A stretch of DNA of 64,000 bases from Halorientalis regularis (lineage in GTDB: Archaea > Halobacteriota > Halobacteria > Halobacteriales > Haloarculaceae): NCBI RefSeq assembly GCF_023698535.1, contig NZ_JALJCL010000007.1, forward strand, positions 62,001 to 126,000, given 5' to 3'. The notes under the pieces are model-generated. The model made no database searches and was not told the origin of the DNA. It worked only from the letters and a program-made list of their open reading frames with translations. Below, piece by piece: positions 44,992-54,006 of the stretch; within the stretch, counting starts at the first letter, position 1; every line of letters starts with the position of its first letter. Position numbers and translations under genes: made by a program.

Positions 44992-46878
44992 TCAGAGCGT
45001 CTCGACGCCGGTGAACTCGAAGCGGACACCGCCGGCAGTCGACGAGTCACCGTGTTCCTTCCCCACGTTCGCGTCGCGTTCGGTCACCGTGACCGACCAG
45101 TCGTGGGCCTGGGCGATGTCGTCGACGATGGTGAGTCCCAGCCCCGGGCTGTCGTCGGCCGTAGAGAAGCCCATCTCGAAGATGCGGTCTCGGTGCTCGG
45201 GCGGGATTCCGGGACCGTCGTCCTCGACGAGGAAGCCGGGTTCGGCGTCCGACTCGGCACCGTCGGGACCGGTCTCCGAGTCGATCGGCCCGAGTCGGAC
45301 GGTGACCGCTTCGTCGGCGTGCTCGACGCTGTTGCGAAAGAGGTTCTCGAGGAGTTGTTCGAGACGGCCCACGTCGGCGAGGATGTGCGCGTCCGTGTCG
45401 ACGGTGAGGGTCGCGTCGCCGGTCGGGATCGACGCCCAGCGGTCGCGGGCGACGGTGGCGAGTGAGACTGGCGACGGGTCGTCGATGGTTCTGCCCTCGC
45501 GGGCCAGTGTGAGGACCTCGTCGATCAACCGCTCCATGCGGTCGACGGCGCGGTGGCCCCGGTCGAGGTGGTCGCTGTCGACGTCGGCGTCGAGCAGGTC
45601 GAGCGATGTCGAGACGGTTTCCAGCGGGTTGCGGAGGTCGTGGCTGATGACCGAGGCGAACGCTTCCAGCCGTTCGTTCTTGCGTTCCAGGTCGATTTCG
45701 TTGCGTTTCCGCTCGGTGATGTCCCGTGTCGTCGCGAGGATGAGATCGTTGTCGTCGTCGGTCACCAAGGGTCGGATCCGCAGTTCGAGAAACTCCGTGT
45801 CCGGAGGCACGTTCGGTTCGAGAACGAGTGTGACCTCGTCACGGTCCCCGGCGGCGATGTCGTCGACCGCCGCCCGAACGTCCGCGACCGCCGACTCGGA
45901 GAAGATGCCGAGTTCGTCGAGATGGGAGACGTGCTCCCCGATCCACGCCTGCGCCGAGAGGTCGACGGTCTGTGAGGCACGGAAGTTGATGAACTGGAAC
46001 CGATAGTCCCGGTCGAGGACGTAGACGCCCTCGTCCATGCTTTGGATGACCGAGCGATGCCAGTCGAGCTCGGCTTCGCTCTCCTTGCGGGCGGTCACGT
46101 CCCGGACGTTGCCGACGATCCCTTCGATGCCCGGGTCGTCGAGCAGGTTCCGGGCCCTGATCTCGACCCAGCGCCAGGAGCCGTCCCGGTGTTTCGTCCG
46201 GAGTTCCACCGTCTTCTCCGCGTTCGGCGCGTCCAGCACGTCGGCCAGTTCAGACCGAATCCGGTCCACGTCGTCGGGGTGGAGGTACTCGAACGCGTTT
46301 TCACCCGTCAGGTCCTCGGGCTCGTAGCCGAGAATCCGCTCGACCGACGGGGTGACGTAGGTCAGGGTCCCCGCCGCGTCGATGATGAAGATGTAGTCGG
46401 CGGAGTGTTCGAGGAGCTTGGAGAAGCGAGTCCGCGTCTCGTCGACCTCGCGCTCCGCGACGTGGTGTTCGACCGAGTTGACGATCCGGTTCGCCAGCAG
46501 TGCGTACTGGTCTTCGCGGGGTCCCTTCTGGAGGTAGTCGGTCACGCCCGCGGAGATCGCTTCGCTGGCGATCTCCTCGCTCCCTTTGCCGGTAAAGAGG
46601 ACGAACGGGAGTTGCGGGTGGTCCTCGCGGACGCGCCGGAGGAACTCCAGCCCGTCCATCTGTGGCATATCGTAGTCGCTGACGACGCAGTCGAACGACG
46701 ACGCCGCGAGTTGCTCCAGGGCGGCCCGCGGGTTCGTCTCGGTCGTCACGTCCAGCGGTTCGTCGGTCCGGTCCAGCATCTCACCTGCCAGGTCCAGAAA
46801 CGCTGGGTCGTCGTCGACGTGCAGGACACTGATCGGTCGGGCGGCCAATCCACTCGGTGAGAGGTGTCGGTCGTCCAT
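44992..46878 (-). CDS. hybrid sensor histidine kinase (REC-PAS-PAS-HisKA-HATPase)
   Basis: A 628-residue cytoplasmic signalling protein with no membrane helices. A receiver domain comes first (about 15-130, phospho-acceptor D68 in SDYDMPQMDG), then two PAS domains (about 150-270 and 275-395). The kinase follows, with the His box FASVISHDLRNPLETV, N box NLFRNSVEHA, and G boxes EDDGPGIPPEHRDRIF and PGLGLTI. A receiver at the N-terminus suggests it acts inside a phosphorelay. The signal is unknown. Confidence 0.9.
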   Translation of the reverse strand: MDDRHLSPSGLAARPISVLHVDDDPAFLDLAGEMLDRTDEPLDVTTETNPRAALEQLAASSFDCVVSDYDMPQMDGLEFLRRVREDHPQLPFVLFTGKGSEEIASEAISAGVTDYLQKGPREDQYALLANRIVNSVEHHVAEREVDETRTRFSKLLEHSADYIFIIDAAGTLTYVTPSVERILGYEPEDLTGENAFEYLHPDDVDRIRSELADVLDAPNAEKTVELRTKHRDGSWRWVEIRARNLLDDPGIEGIVGNVRDVTARKESEAELDWHRSVIQSMDEGVYVLDRDYRFQFINFRASQTVDLSAQAWIGEHVSHLDELGIFSESAVADVRAAVDDIAAGDRDEVTLVLEPNVPPDTEFLELRIRPLVTDDDNDLILATTRDITERKRNEIDLERKNERLEAFASVISHDLRNPLETVSTSLDLLDADVDSDHLDRGHRAVDRMERLIDEVLTLAREGRTIDDPSPVSLATVARDRWASIPTGDATLTVDTDAHILADVGRLEQLLENLFRNSVEHADEAVTVRLGPIDSETGPDGAESDAEPGFLVEDDGPGIPPEHRDRIFEMGFSTADDSPGLGLTIVDDIAQAHDWSVTVTERDANVGKEHGDSSTAGGVRFEFTGVETL

Positions 46879-47044
46879 CACGGATACACACGGTCGAATG
46901 CCGGCGGCAAATCGTGTTACATCAGGATCCTATCCGTATTAAATCCAGCCCCTGTATCGGAGATATTAATCGCCGGCGGCAGTGCCGTCGGGACAGCCCC
47001 CCAGTTGACAAACAGTTAAGTGTCGTGGCGTGGTAACGCATCGC

Positions 47045-47779
47045 ATGGAACTCACAGAACAGTTAGAGTTCGGCCACCGCGGGCGCAGAGACGTGTACGA
47101 GTACGTCGAGAGTCACGGCGACGTGGGCCAGGAGCAAGCGCGCGACGCGCTGAACATGGAGCCACGGGAGTTCGGCCACCACGTAGCGATCCTGAAGCGG
47201 GACGGGATTCTCACGGAGACCGACGATGGCCACCTCCAGATCGCGTACGACGAAGCCGCCGAAGAGGAGTACGAGGAAGACGAGATCGAGTACACGATCC
47301 GCCAGGCCAGACAGGCGGACATGACCGGGATCGTCGGCGTGATGCGGTCGGCCATCGACGCGGGCACCTACGTCGTCGCCGAGAGCGTCGCCGACATGAT
47401 CGACCACGAGGAGGTCCTGCTCCGGCACAACGAACTGGAGTCGCGGATGTTCTTCGTCGCCTGCGTCGAGGACGACGTGGTCGGCTGGGTTCACCTCGAG
47501 CACCCGGAGATGGAGAAGCTGTCACACACGGCGGAACTCACCGTCGGCGTCCTCGACGAGTACCGGGAACACGGTATCGGGAGTCACCTCCTCCAGCGCG
47601 GCCTCGAATGGGCCGCACAGCAGGGCTACGAGCGCATCTACAACAGCGTGCCCTCGACGAACGAGACCGCCATCGCGTTCCTGAAAGCACACGGCTGGGA
47701 GGAAGAGGCGCGCCGTCGCGATCACTACAAGATGAACGGCGATTACATCGACGAAGTGATGATGGAGACCGACCTCTAG
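47045..47779 (+). CDS. GNAT N-acetyltransferase with N-terminal winged helix
   Basis: A 244-residue two-domain protein. Residues 1-75 look like a small winged-helix DNA-binding domain (GRRDVYEYVESHGDVGQEQARDAL, ILKRDGIL, GHLQIAYD). Residues 85-244 are a GNAT domain with the acetyl-CoA loop YREHGIGSHLLQRGLEWA and VPSTNETAIAFLKAHGWEEEA. The fusion could be an acetylase that is also a regulator. A TATA-like AGTTAAGTG lies about 28 nt before ATG 47045. Confidence 0.82.
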   Translation: MELTEQLEFGHRGRRDVYEYVESHGDVGQEQARDALNMEPREFGHHVAILKRDGILTETDDGHLQIAYDEAAEEEYEEDEIEYTIRQARQADMTGIVGVMRSAIDAGTYVVAESVADMIDHEEVLLRHNELESRMFFVACVEDDVVGWVHLEHPEMEKLSHTAELTVGVLDEYREHGIGSHLLQRGLEWAAQQGYERIYNSVPSTNETAIAFLKAHGWEEEARRRDHYKMNGDYIDEVMMETDL

Positions 47780-47931
47780 AAGTCCGCGTCGTCGAGCGGA
47801 TCGGCGACCACACCGTCTTTCTGCGCCCAGACTCGGGCGTGGCCGGCACACACCAGTCGGTTCTCGTCCCAGGGGATGTGTAGTTCCACGGCGGCCGACG
47901 CCTCACAGTCGGCCTCCGAACAGGTAGGCAT
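47776..47931 (-). CDS. small zinc-finger-like protein
   Basis: A 51-residue protein. Its N-terminus has CSEADCEASA (Cys 4 and 9) and a second pair site VCAGHARVW (Cys 28, His 31), giving a C-x4-C...C-x2-H arrangement typical of small haloarchaeal zinc-finger proteins. Its end overlaps the GNAT gene end (convergent). I assign no function. Confidence 0.6.
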   Translation of the reverse strand: MPTCSEADCEASAAVELHIPWDENRLVCAGHARVWAQKDGVVADPLDDADF

Positions 47932-47991
47932 AGATGGCGATACGTCGGCCTCCCTAATCGTTCACCCGATAACGGCCGACGGCCCGCTCGC

Positions 47992-49095
47992 TCAGTCGTC
48001 GCCGACCACCTGGGTTCGTCCCAGTTCCCGTTCGAGTCGGTCGGCCTGATCCAGGCGGAGCGAGCGTGCCTGCTCGGGCGTCACCGTCCCCTCGCCGTCG
48101 ATGTCGTGTGCCAGCGGTTCGTACGCCGCGATGTCGAACCCCATGCGTTCCAGGTACGACCGGACTGACCCCGAGTCCAGTCCCTCACGGATGGCGGCGT
48201 TCACGTGCTCGATCACCGTCTCGAACGCCGGGAGGACGATCTCCTCGTCGGTCACGCGGCCGGTGTCGTCCCCGATACGGACCGGCGTGTCCGCGGCGTT
48301 CGTCGCGACGGTGGCCACCGAGTCGGCGAGGCGGACGACCTGACTGGGGAGTGCGGTGTCGGGTGAGCGCCACTCGACGGTGCCGAACCGGTCCCGCAAC
48401 TGAACGGGCGTCCAGACCGCGCTCTCGGGGTCGAAGTTCGCTGCGACGGCGCGGCGGTCGACGCCCGCCTCGTCGGCCGCCCGTTCGAACTCCTCGTAGC
48501 GCCGTTCGAGCCGGCGGGCCCACTGCTCGCGCTCGTCGAGATAGCGCCACAGTCGTCCCTGGTGTGGGAGGTCGTCGTAGGCCAGCCAGCGGTACAGCTT
48601 CGACCGCGCGCCGGCGGCCAGTTGTCGACCGCGAAAGTACGGCGAGGAGTTGACCAGCGCCAGCGCGGGATCGAGCGCGATCAGCGTATTCAGCTGGTCG
48701 ATCTCGTCACCCGGCGACTGCTCGACGTGGACGTGAGTGCCCGCGCAGTGGCGGACGTACTCGAAGTCGTCGCCGAGAATGCGGTCCTGAATCCGGGTCC
48801 GCTCGCTGGGGCGGTCCCGGAGTACCCCGTCGTGGATCGGTGTCGCCAGCGGCACGAGACGCTTCCCCGACCGCTCGGCCCGGCGCAGGACGGCCCCGAT
48901 CCGCTCGAACAACTCGCGGCGGAGCTCGCGGGTCGTCTCACACGGTGTGGTCTTGATCTCCAGCAGTGGCTCCACGAACTCACGCTCGACGCCCGGGGAC
49001 GCGTTCACGAGGTCGCCCGGCTCGACCAGCCGCCCCTCGGCGTCGACGACCCAGTACTCGACTTCGATGCTCCGACGGAGCGAGTTCCCTGACAT
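47992..49095 (-). CDS. gshA: glutamate--cysteine ligase family protein
   Basis: A 367-residue GCS2-type ligase. N-terminal RSIEVEYWVVDAEGRLV, EPLLEIKTTPCET, the metal and substrate region HCAGTHVHVEQS, and ALVNSSPYFRGRQ are family motifs. Haloarchaea make gamma-glutamylcysteine as their main low-molecular-weight thiol, and this enzyme family makes it. ATG 49095 gives the natural start; the leader is about 85 nt if the TATA box AAATATTT near 49210 is used. Confidence 0.85.
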   Translation of the reverse strand: MSGNSLRRSIEVEYWVVDAEGRLVEPGDLVNASPGVEREFVEPLLEIKTTPCETTRELRRELFERIGAVLRRAERSGKRLVPLATPIHDGVLRDRPSERTRIQDRILGDDFEYVRHCAGTHVHVEQSPGDEIDQLNTLIALDPALALVNSSPYFRGRQLAAGARSKLYRWLAYDDLPHQGRLWRYLDEREQWARRLERRYEEFERAADEAGVDRRAVAANFDPESAVWTPVQLRDRFGTVEWRSPDTALPSQVVRLADSVATVATNAADTPVRIGDDTGRVTDEEIVLPAFETVIEHVNAAIREGLDSGSVRSYLERMGFDIAAYEPLAHDIDGEGTVTPEQARSLRLDQADRLERELGRTQVVGDD

Positions 49096-49281
49096 AGTGA
49101 TCCCGACACGGGACCGGCAGTGCCGACGATCGGGCACCGAGGTCCGTGATAACGTTTGTCATTTCGACGGACGAGCCACTCCGACAAGTAAGTTCCGCCA
49201 CGTGCAAATATTTTCGCGGTCTTTCCATTCAAAACGGACATGTTCTCGACCTGGAGTTGCTGTTTACGTCAAACAATACAG

Positions 49282-49303
49282 AAAAAGATGCCTGATCGTC
49301 AGG
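49282..49303 (-). terminator. hairpin plus T-tract terminator after the tmcA operon
   Basis: Read on the minus strand, CCTGA-CGA-TCAGG (49291-49303) is a 5-bp hairpin followed by CATC and TTTTT (49282-49286). It lies just after the stop of the DUF456 gene, the last gene of the tmcA pair. Confidence 0.6.
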
Positions 49304-49311
49304 TGGCCCAC

Positions 49312-49824
49312 TCAGACGAGGATGGCGAGCAGGAATCCGAGGACCAGCAGTGTCGTCAGCAGGAACTGTGCGACGGTACTCGCGAGCATCCCGACGGTCG
49401 TGTAGACGGCCGTACGGGCGCTGGCGGCGCCGTCGCCGGTCCGGCGGATCTCCGCGAGGAAGACGACGCCGGCGACGCCGAGCAGGATGCCCACCGGTCC
49501 GGCGACGAAAAACAGCAGGAAGCCGGCGACACCGGCCAGGAGGCTCGTCGTGGTACTGGCCCCGCTTACTTTCGCCGAGACCGCGCCGGCGAACCAGTCG
49601 ACCACGACGATCAGCAGCCCCAGCGCCGTCAGTGCGCCCAGGACGAGCACGCCGGGGTCAGTGTAGCCCGTCGACCACCAGTAGAGGTAGACACCCCCCA
49701 GCGAGATGAGCGCGCCCGGGACCAGCGGGACGAGCGTGCCGAGAACGCCGGCCAGTGCGAGACCAATCGCGAGCCATACAACCAGGTCCGTGCCGAGAAC
49801 GGTCGTGAGTACGGGTCCAGTCAT
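49312..49824 (-). CDS. DUF456 membrane protein
   Basis: A 170-residue protein with about five hydrophobic segments. GTLVPLVPGALISLGGVYLYWW and PVGILLGVAGVVFLAEI match the DUF456 pattern of small-residue-rich repeats. Its start overlaps the tmcA stop by 4 bp, so the two are coupled. The function is unknown. Confidence 0.8.
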   Translation of the reverse strand: MTGPVLTTVLGTDLVVWLAIGLALAGVLGTLVPLVPGALISLGGVYLYWWSTGYTDPGVLVLGALTALGLLIVVVDWFAGAVSAKVSGASTTTSLLAGVAGFLLFFVAGPVGILLGVAGVVFLAEIRRTGDGAASARTAVYTTVGMLASTVAQFLLTTLLVLGFLLAILV

Positions 49825-52064
49825 CTGTATCGGTCAGCCTCCGTCAGTGCCGCGTCCGAACCGAATTCGTCGACGAGCGGCTCCAGCGCGTCGCCTAGCG
49901 CGCGCATCGCCTGTGCCGTCGAGGGGTAGTCGAGGTCGTCGGCGACGACATCCCACGGCCGGCCCTGCAGTGCCTTCGAGACCAGAAGCCGCTCCTGGCG
50001 CGCCGTGAGGTCGTGGTCCACGTCGGCCGTGAAGTAGGTGACGGCCAGCCGGCGGTACAGGCCGGGTGCCATGTCGAACAGCCCCGGACCGAAAGCCGCG
50101 CTCGCGATCTGTCGCCACTCCCAGTCGGCGAGGTCCGGGTCGGCGTCCCGGTCCAGCGCCGAGAGCGTCGCCCGAGCCACGTCGGGATCGAGGTCGGCCA
50201 GCGGGTCCGCCAGCACGTCCCCGGCGCGCGCGACGAACTGGTCGGCGTGGCGCTCGAACAGGGCGGCCCCGGCGTCGCTCGTTGGGTCGAGCATCAGCGC
50301 GGAGTACTCCCCGCTCTCGTCGTTGCGCGTCGTCGAGAGGTGCACAGGTGTGAAGTCGTTGCCGGCCCAGAACTCCAGCAGTTCCGGGGTCGCGCCGTAC
50401 CCGACGCCCAGCCAGTCCACGTCGTCGGCGAACTCCTCGCGGATCTCGCCGAGCAAGCGTGACCCCAGCCCACGGGACCGGGCCGCGTGGTGGGTTGCGA
50501 TCCGGAGGACGCGGTAGCCCACGGGGACGCCGGCGGATTCGTCCCGGAGCTGGGTCGTCAGCACGTCCGGGAGCATGTTCCCGCGGATCCGCGCCCCGTC
50601 GTACATCTCCGCCCGCGTCTCGGCGTCGAGCCCGCCTTCCCGGGCCAGCAGTGCGACCGAGACGACGTGGCCGTCGAACAGCAGGGCGCGGACGGCGACG
50701 TTCGGGGCGTCCAGCAGTCGGGCCAGGTCGTCGGGTTCGGTCCGGTAGTGCGCCAGCACGAGCAAGCCGAACACCTCCCGGAGCAGGGGCTCGTCGGCCA
50801 GCAGGTCCGGGGCGTCGAGCCCGACGTACTCGACGGACTCGGGTTCGGCGTCGGCCACGAGCGGGTCGACCGGCGGGCTGGCGTCGAGCAACAGCGCGCG
50901 GAAGCCCCACACCTCCACGGGGTCGCCGGCCGCGTGCCGGATCGGCTCGGCCATGCGGATTTCACCGACTGCGTGGTCGCTCTCGTCGAGAGCGTCGCGA
51001 AAGCGCACGGAGAAGCCCCGACCCGCGCCCTCGTAGCCGTGGACGGTGGTCGTGAACGCCACAGCGGGCGCGTCGAGGAACGATTCGAGCACGTGGACCG
51101 GGAGCGCGGCCGCCTCGTCGACGATTACCGCGTCGGGGCCGTCGGGGAGGCCGCCATCCGCCATGTCGGCCGCCCGCCGGAATCGGACACGGCCCTCCGG
51201 CGCGGTCAGTTCGTGGGGTGTCTCCGGATCGTCGGCGGAGACGAGAGCGTCCGCGGCGTCGAGGCGTTCGCGGGCACGCGCGAGGACTTCGGCGGCGTTG
51301 CGGTACGCGGGTGCCGTGACCAGCACGTCCTCGCCAGCGAATGCGAGCGCGCCGGCGGCCAGCCCCGCGGCGCTTGACTTCCCCCGCCCGCGGTCGGCCT
51401 CGACCACGACGGCCTGGCCGTCCTCGCGCAGGCGTTCGAGTTCCCGCACCGCCTCGACCTGATCGTCGGTCAGGCAGGCCGCGTAGACGTGATCGGGGAA
51501 AGTTCGGGCGTCGGGGATCGAAACCCCCGGCCGGCCCAGGACCGGCGCGGGGTCGGTCAGGCCGTCGCGTTCGACCCGCTCTGCGTCCACGTCGACGACG
51601 GCGATCCCGGGGTGTTCCCGGAGTGTGTCGACGAGTCGGCGGCGGAAGTGGCCGCTGACGGCCGACAGGTCGGCGGGTGGGACGGCCAGTCCCTCGTCGA
51701 ACCCGTCGCGACGGTCGGGCCAGGCGTCGAGGGGCGGCGTCAACAGGATCAGGAGGCCACCGCCGTCGACGACGCCGACGGCCCGGCCGACGGTGTTGGG
51801 GCGACAGGCCGCGTGCAAATCGAGGACGACGCCATCGCGGGTGGTGCCGAGCAGTTCCGCCGACCGTTCGGGCGGGAGCTGTTCGCAGTCGAGCGCGGGA
51901 TCGGGACCGACCAGCGTCGCCTCGGCGGGATCGACGGCCGCAGCGTCGAGGGCCTCCGCGGCGGCCCGGCGGGTCCGCTCGGGGTCGCCCGCGAGGACGA
52001 GCAGGCGGCGCTCGTCGGTCTCGCGGGCCTCTTCTCGTAACCGGCGGACGGCACCGTCGAACAT
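49821..52064 (-). CDS. tmcA: tRNA(Met) cytidine acetyltransferase TmcA
   Basis: A 747-residue RNA acetyltransferase (NAT10/Kre33 homologue) that makes N4-acetylcytidine. An N-terminal DUF1726-type domain is followed by an RNA-helicase-like ATPase (Walker A in EADRGRGKSSAAGLAAG, Walker B IVDEAAALP). A GNAT acetyl-CoA domain follows (AARSRGLGSRLLGEIREEF), then a tRNA-binding tail. It is the first gene of the pair with DUF456. Confidence 0.94.
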   Translation of the reverse strand: MFDGAVRRLREEARETDERRLLVLAGDPERTRRAAAEALDAAAVDPAEATLVGPDPALDCEQLPPERSAELLGTTRDGVVLDLHAACRPNTVGRAVGVVDGGGLLILLTPPLDAWPDRRDGFDEGLAVPPADLSAVSGHFRRRLVDTLREHPGIAVVDVDAERVERDGLTDPAPVLGRPGVSIPDARTFPDHVYAACLTDDQVEAVRELERLREDGQAVVVEADRGRGKSSAAGLAAGALAFAGEDVLVTAPAYRNAAEVLARARERLDAADALVSADDPETPHELTAPEGRVRFRRAADMADGGLPDGPDAVIVDEAAALPVHVLESFLDAPAVAFTTTVHGYEGAGRGFSVRFRDALDESDHAVGEIRMAEPIRHAAGDPVEVWGFRALLLDASPPVDPLVADAEPESVEYVGLDAPDLLADEPLLREVFGLLVLAHYRTEPDDLARLLDAPNVAVRALLFDGHVVSVALLAREGGLDAETRAEMYDGARIRGNMLPDVLTTQLRDESAGVPVGYRVLRIATHHAARSRGLGSRLLGEIREEFADDVDWLGVGYGATPELLEFWAGNDFTPVHLSTTRNDESGEYSALMLDPTSDAGAALFERHADQFVARAGDVLADPLADLDPDVARATLSALDRDADPDLADWEWRQIASAAFGPGLFDMAPGLYRRLAVTYFTADVDHDLTARQERLLVSKALQGRPWDVVADDLDYPSTAQAMRALGDALEPLVDEFGSDAALTEADRYR

Positions 52065-52157
52065 ACGCGCTTCTCGACGGGCCGCCGGCTTGTGTCTGGC
52101 GGTCGTGCCGGGTTTCGCGCCCGAACACTCAACTAGACGGCCTCGGAAGAGCCGCTC

Positions 52158-53186
52158 ATGTCGACGCTACGGACCCCCCTCTGTGATCGACTCGGTATCG
52201 ACGTGCCCGTGGTGCAGGCCCCCATCGGGAGCGTCTCCTGTCCCGACCTCGCGGCCGCCGTCTCCGAGGCCGGCGGACTCGGGACGCTCGCGGTCACCTG
52301 GCTCGGCCTCGAGGCCACGGCGTCGGTTATCGAGGCGACCCGCGAACGCACGGATCGCCCCTTCGGTGTGAACCTCGTCCTCGATCCGGACACGACCGTC
52401 CACGCGACAGAAGATCACCTGGAGGTCTGTCTCGACGCGGGCGCGGAGGTCGTCTCTTTCTCGTTCGGCGACGCTGCCCCCTACGTCGAACAGGTCCACG
52501 ACGCCGGCGGGACGGTCCTCCAGACCGTCGGGAGCGCAGAGGAGGCACAGACGGCCGTCGAAGCGGGCGTGGACGTGCTGGTCAGCCAGGGCTGGGAGGC
52601 CGGCGGGCACGTCCAGAGCGACGTGGCGACGATGCCGCTGGTGCCCGCGGTCGCCGACGTGGCGGGCGAGGACGTGCCCGTAATCGCGGCCGGCGGCATC
52701 GCGGACGGGCGCGGGCTGGCCGCCGCGCTTGCGCTGGGTGCGGACGGGGCGTGGCTCGGGACACGGTTCGTCGCGGCCGCCGAGTCACAGGCCCACCGGG
52801 AGTACCAGCAGGCAGTGACGGCGGCCGACGCGCGCGAGGCCGTCCGGTCGGAGCTGTACGACGGCGGCTGGCCCGGCCAGCCCCATCGGACGCTCGAAAA
52901 CGACACGTACGCCGAGTGGGCCGAGGCCGGTGAACCACCGACCGGCGAACGCCCGGGCGAGGGCGAGGAGGTCGCACGATACGGGAACGGACACCCGGTC
53001 GAGCGGTACGACGACGATCCGCCGATCGCGGACGTGGAGGGGGCCGTCGACGAGATGGCCATGTACGCCGGTCAGAGCGTGGATCTGACCGACAACGTAC
53101 GCCCGGCCGCCGACATCGTCGACGAACTGGCCAGAGAAGCACGCGAGCGTATCGAGTCCCTGTCAGAATTCGCGACCGGGTCCTGA
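52158..53186 (+). CDS. nitronate monooxygenase family flavoprotein
   Basis: A 342-residue FMN TIM-barrel protein. N-terminal DVPVVQAPIGSVSCPDLAAAV, SQGWEAGGH with the catalytic histidine, and PVIAAGGIADGRGLAAALALGADGAWLGTRF match the 2-nitropropane dioxygenase/nitronate monooxygenase family (motifs shown in parts). Family members also include enoyl-ACP-reductase-like enzymes, so the substrate is open. It is divergent from tmcA. Confidence 0.85.
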   Translation: MSTLRTPLCDRLGIDVPVVQAPIGSVSCPDLAAAVSEAGGLGTLAVTWLGLEATASVIEATRERTDRPFGVNLVLDPDTTVHATEDHLEVCLDAGAEVVSFSFGDAAPYVEQVHDAGGTVLQTVGSAEEAQTAVEAGVDVLVSQGWEAGGHVQSDVATMPLVPAVADVAGEDVPVIAAGGIADGRGLAAALALGADGAWLGTRFVAAAESQAHREYQQAVTAADAREAVRSELYDGGWPGQPHRTLENDTYAEWAEAGEPPTGERPGEGEEVARYGNGHPVERYDDDPPIADVEGAVDEMAMYAGQSVDLTDNVRPAADIVDELAREARERIESLSEFATGS

Positions 53187-53242
53187 GCCGGGGGCAACTG
53201 GCCCGGAAATCATGTGTGGACGGCTGCCACGGTTGTGGCGGC

Positions 53243-53260
53243 ATCGAAAGCGCTTTTAGC
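53243..53260 (+). promoter_or_regulatory. promoter of the L7Ae operon
   Basis: ATCGAAAGCG (53243-53252) followed by CTTTTAGC (53253-53260) forms a BRE/TATA pair. Expected start is near 53283, leaving a leader of about 120 nt before rpl7ae. The decamer is identical to that before tRNA-Leu. Confidence 0.6.
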
Positions 53261-53282
53261 AGGGGATAGCCAATGAAGGGAT

Positions 53283-53402
53283 ACAGCCTGCGCGGGGTTG
53301 ATGATGCTCCTAGCCTCTCAGGACTTTGTCGTCCGCCGTCACGAGTGATCGGCGGACTCTCAGGCGGGGGAGCGCGAGCCCACGCGCGGGAGGTGAACAC
53401 CA
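53283..53402 (+). promoter_or_regulatory. structured leader of rpl7ae
   Basis: The leader contains TGATGA (53299-53304), identical to the core of a box C motif, and a hairpin GTCCGCCG/CGGCGGAC (53331-53338 with 53350-53357). The octamer CTCTCAGG occurs on both sides (53315-53322, 53357-53364). L7Ae binds kink-turns, so a binding site on its own mRNA is plausible, but a complete kink-turn was not proven by eye. Confidence 0.4.
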
Positions 53403-53765
53403 ATGTCAGTATACGTCGATTTCGACGTCCCAGCCGACCTCGCCGAGGACGCCCTCGAGGCTCTGGAGGTCGCACGGGACACAGGAGTTGTAAAGAAAGG
53501 GACAAACGAGACGACCAAAGCCGTCGAGCGAGGGAACGCCGAGCTCGTCTTCATCGCCGAGGACGTGCAGCCCGAGGAGATCGTCATGCATCTCCCCGAG
53601 CTGGCCGACGAGAAGAACGTGCCCTATCTGTTCGTCGAGTCCCAGTCCGACGTGGGTCACGCGGCCGGGCTGGAGGTCGGCAGTGCCGCGGCGGCCATCG
53701 TCACGGCCGGCGAGGCTAGCGGCGACGTCGACGACATCGCACAGAAGCTCGAGGACCTCCAGTAG
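53403..53765 (+). CDS. rpl7ae: 50S ribosomal protein L7Ae
   Basis: A 120-residue L7Ae, which binds kink-turns in rRNA, box C/D and H/ACA guide RNAs and RNase P. Motifs are [27 protein letters not shown] and [19 protein letters not shown] (each a known RNA-contacting region). It begins the operon rpl7ae, rps28e, rpl24e, ndk. A GGAGGTG site precedes the ATG. Confidence 0.96.
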   Translation: MSVYVDFDVPADLAEDALEALEVARDTGVVKKGTNETTKAVERGNAELVFIAEDVQPEEIVMHLPELADEKNVPYLFVESQSDVGHAAGLEVGSAAAAIVTAGEASGDVDDIAQKLEDLQ

Positions 53766-53775
53766 GTGACTCGAT

Positions 53776-54006
53776 ATGAGCGCAGAAGAAACTGAAGACG
53801 GAGGCGGCTCGACGCCCGCGGAGGTCATCGAAGTCGTCGGCCGAACCGGAATGCACGGGGAGGCCATGCAGGTCAAGTGTCGCATCCGCGAGGGCGAGAA
53901 CCAGGGCCGCATCATCACCCGGAACGTCCTCGGTCCGGTCCGCGAGGGCGACGTACTCCAGCTCCGGGAGACGGCCCGCGAGGCCGACCAGATCGGAGGA
54001 CAATAA
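53776..54006 (+). CDS. rps28e: 30S ribosomal protein S28e
   Basis: A 76-residue eS28. The core is [23 protein letters not shown], then [26 protein letters not shown]. It lies 10 bp after rpl7ae and overlaps rpl24e by one base. Confidence 0.96.
   Translation: MSAEETEDGGGSTPAEVIEVVGRTGMHGEAMQVKCRIREGENQGRIITRNVLGPVREGDVLQLRETAREADQIGGQ

Noticed and set aside
49240-49929. Open frame on the plus strand starting after a TATA-like AAATATTTT
   Set aside because: From about 49312 it is antisense to the DUF456 gene and tmcA, and its translation is Arg/Glu-rich shadow sequence. The TATA box may serve gshA on the other strand instead.
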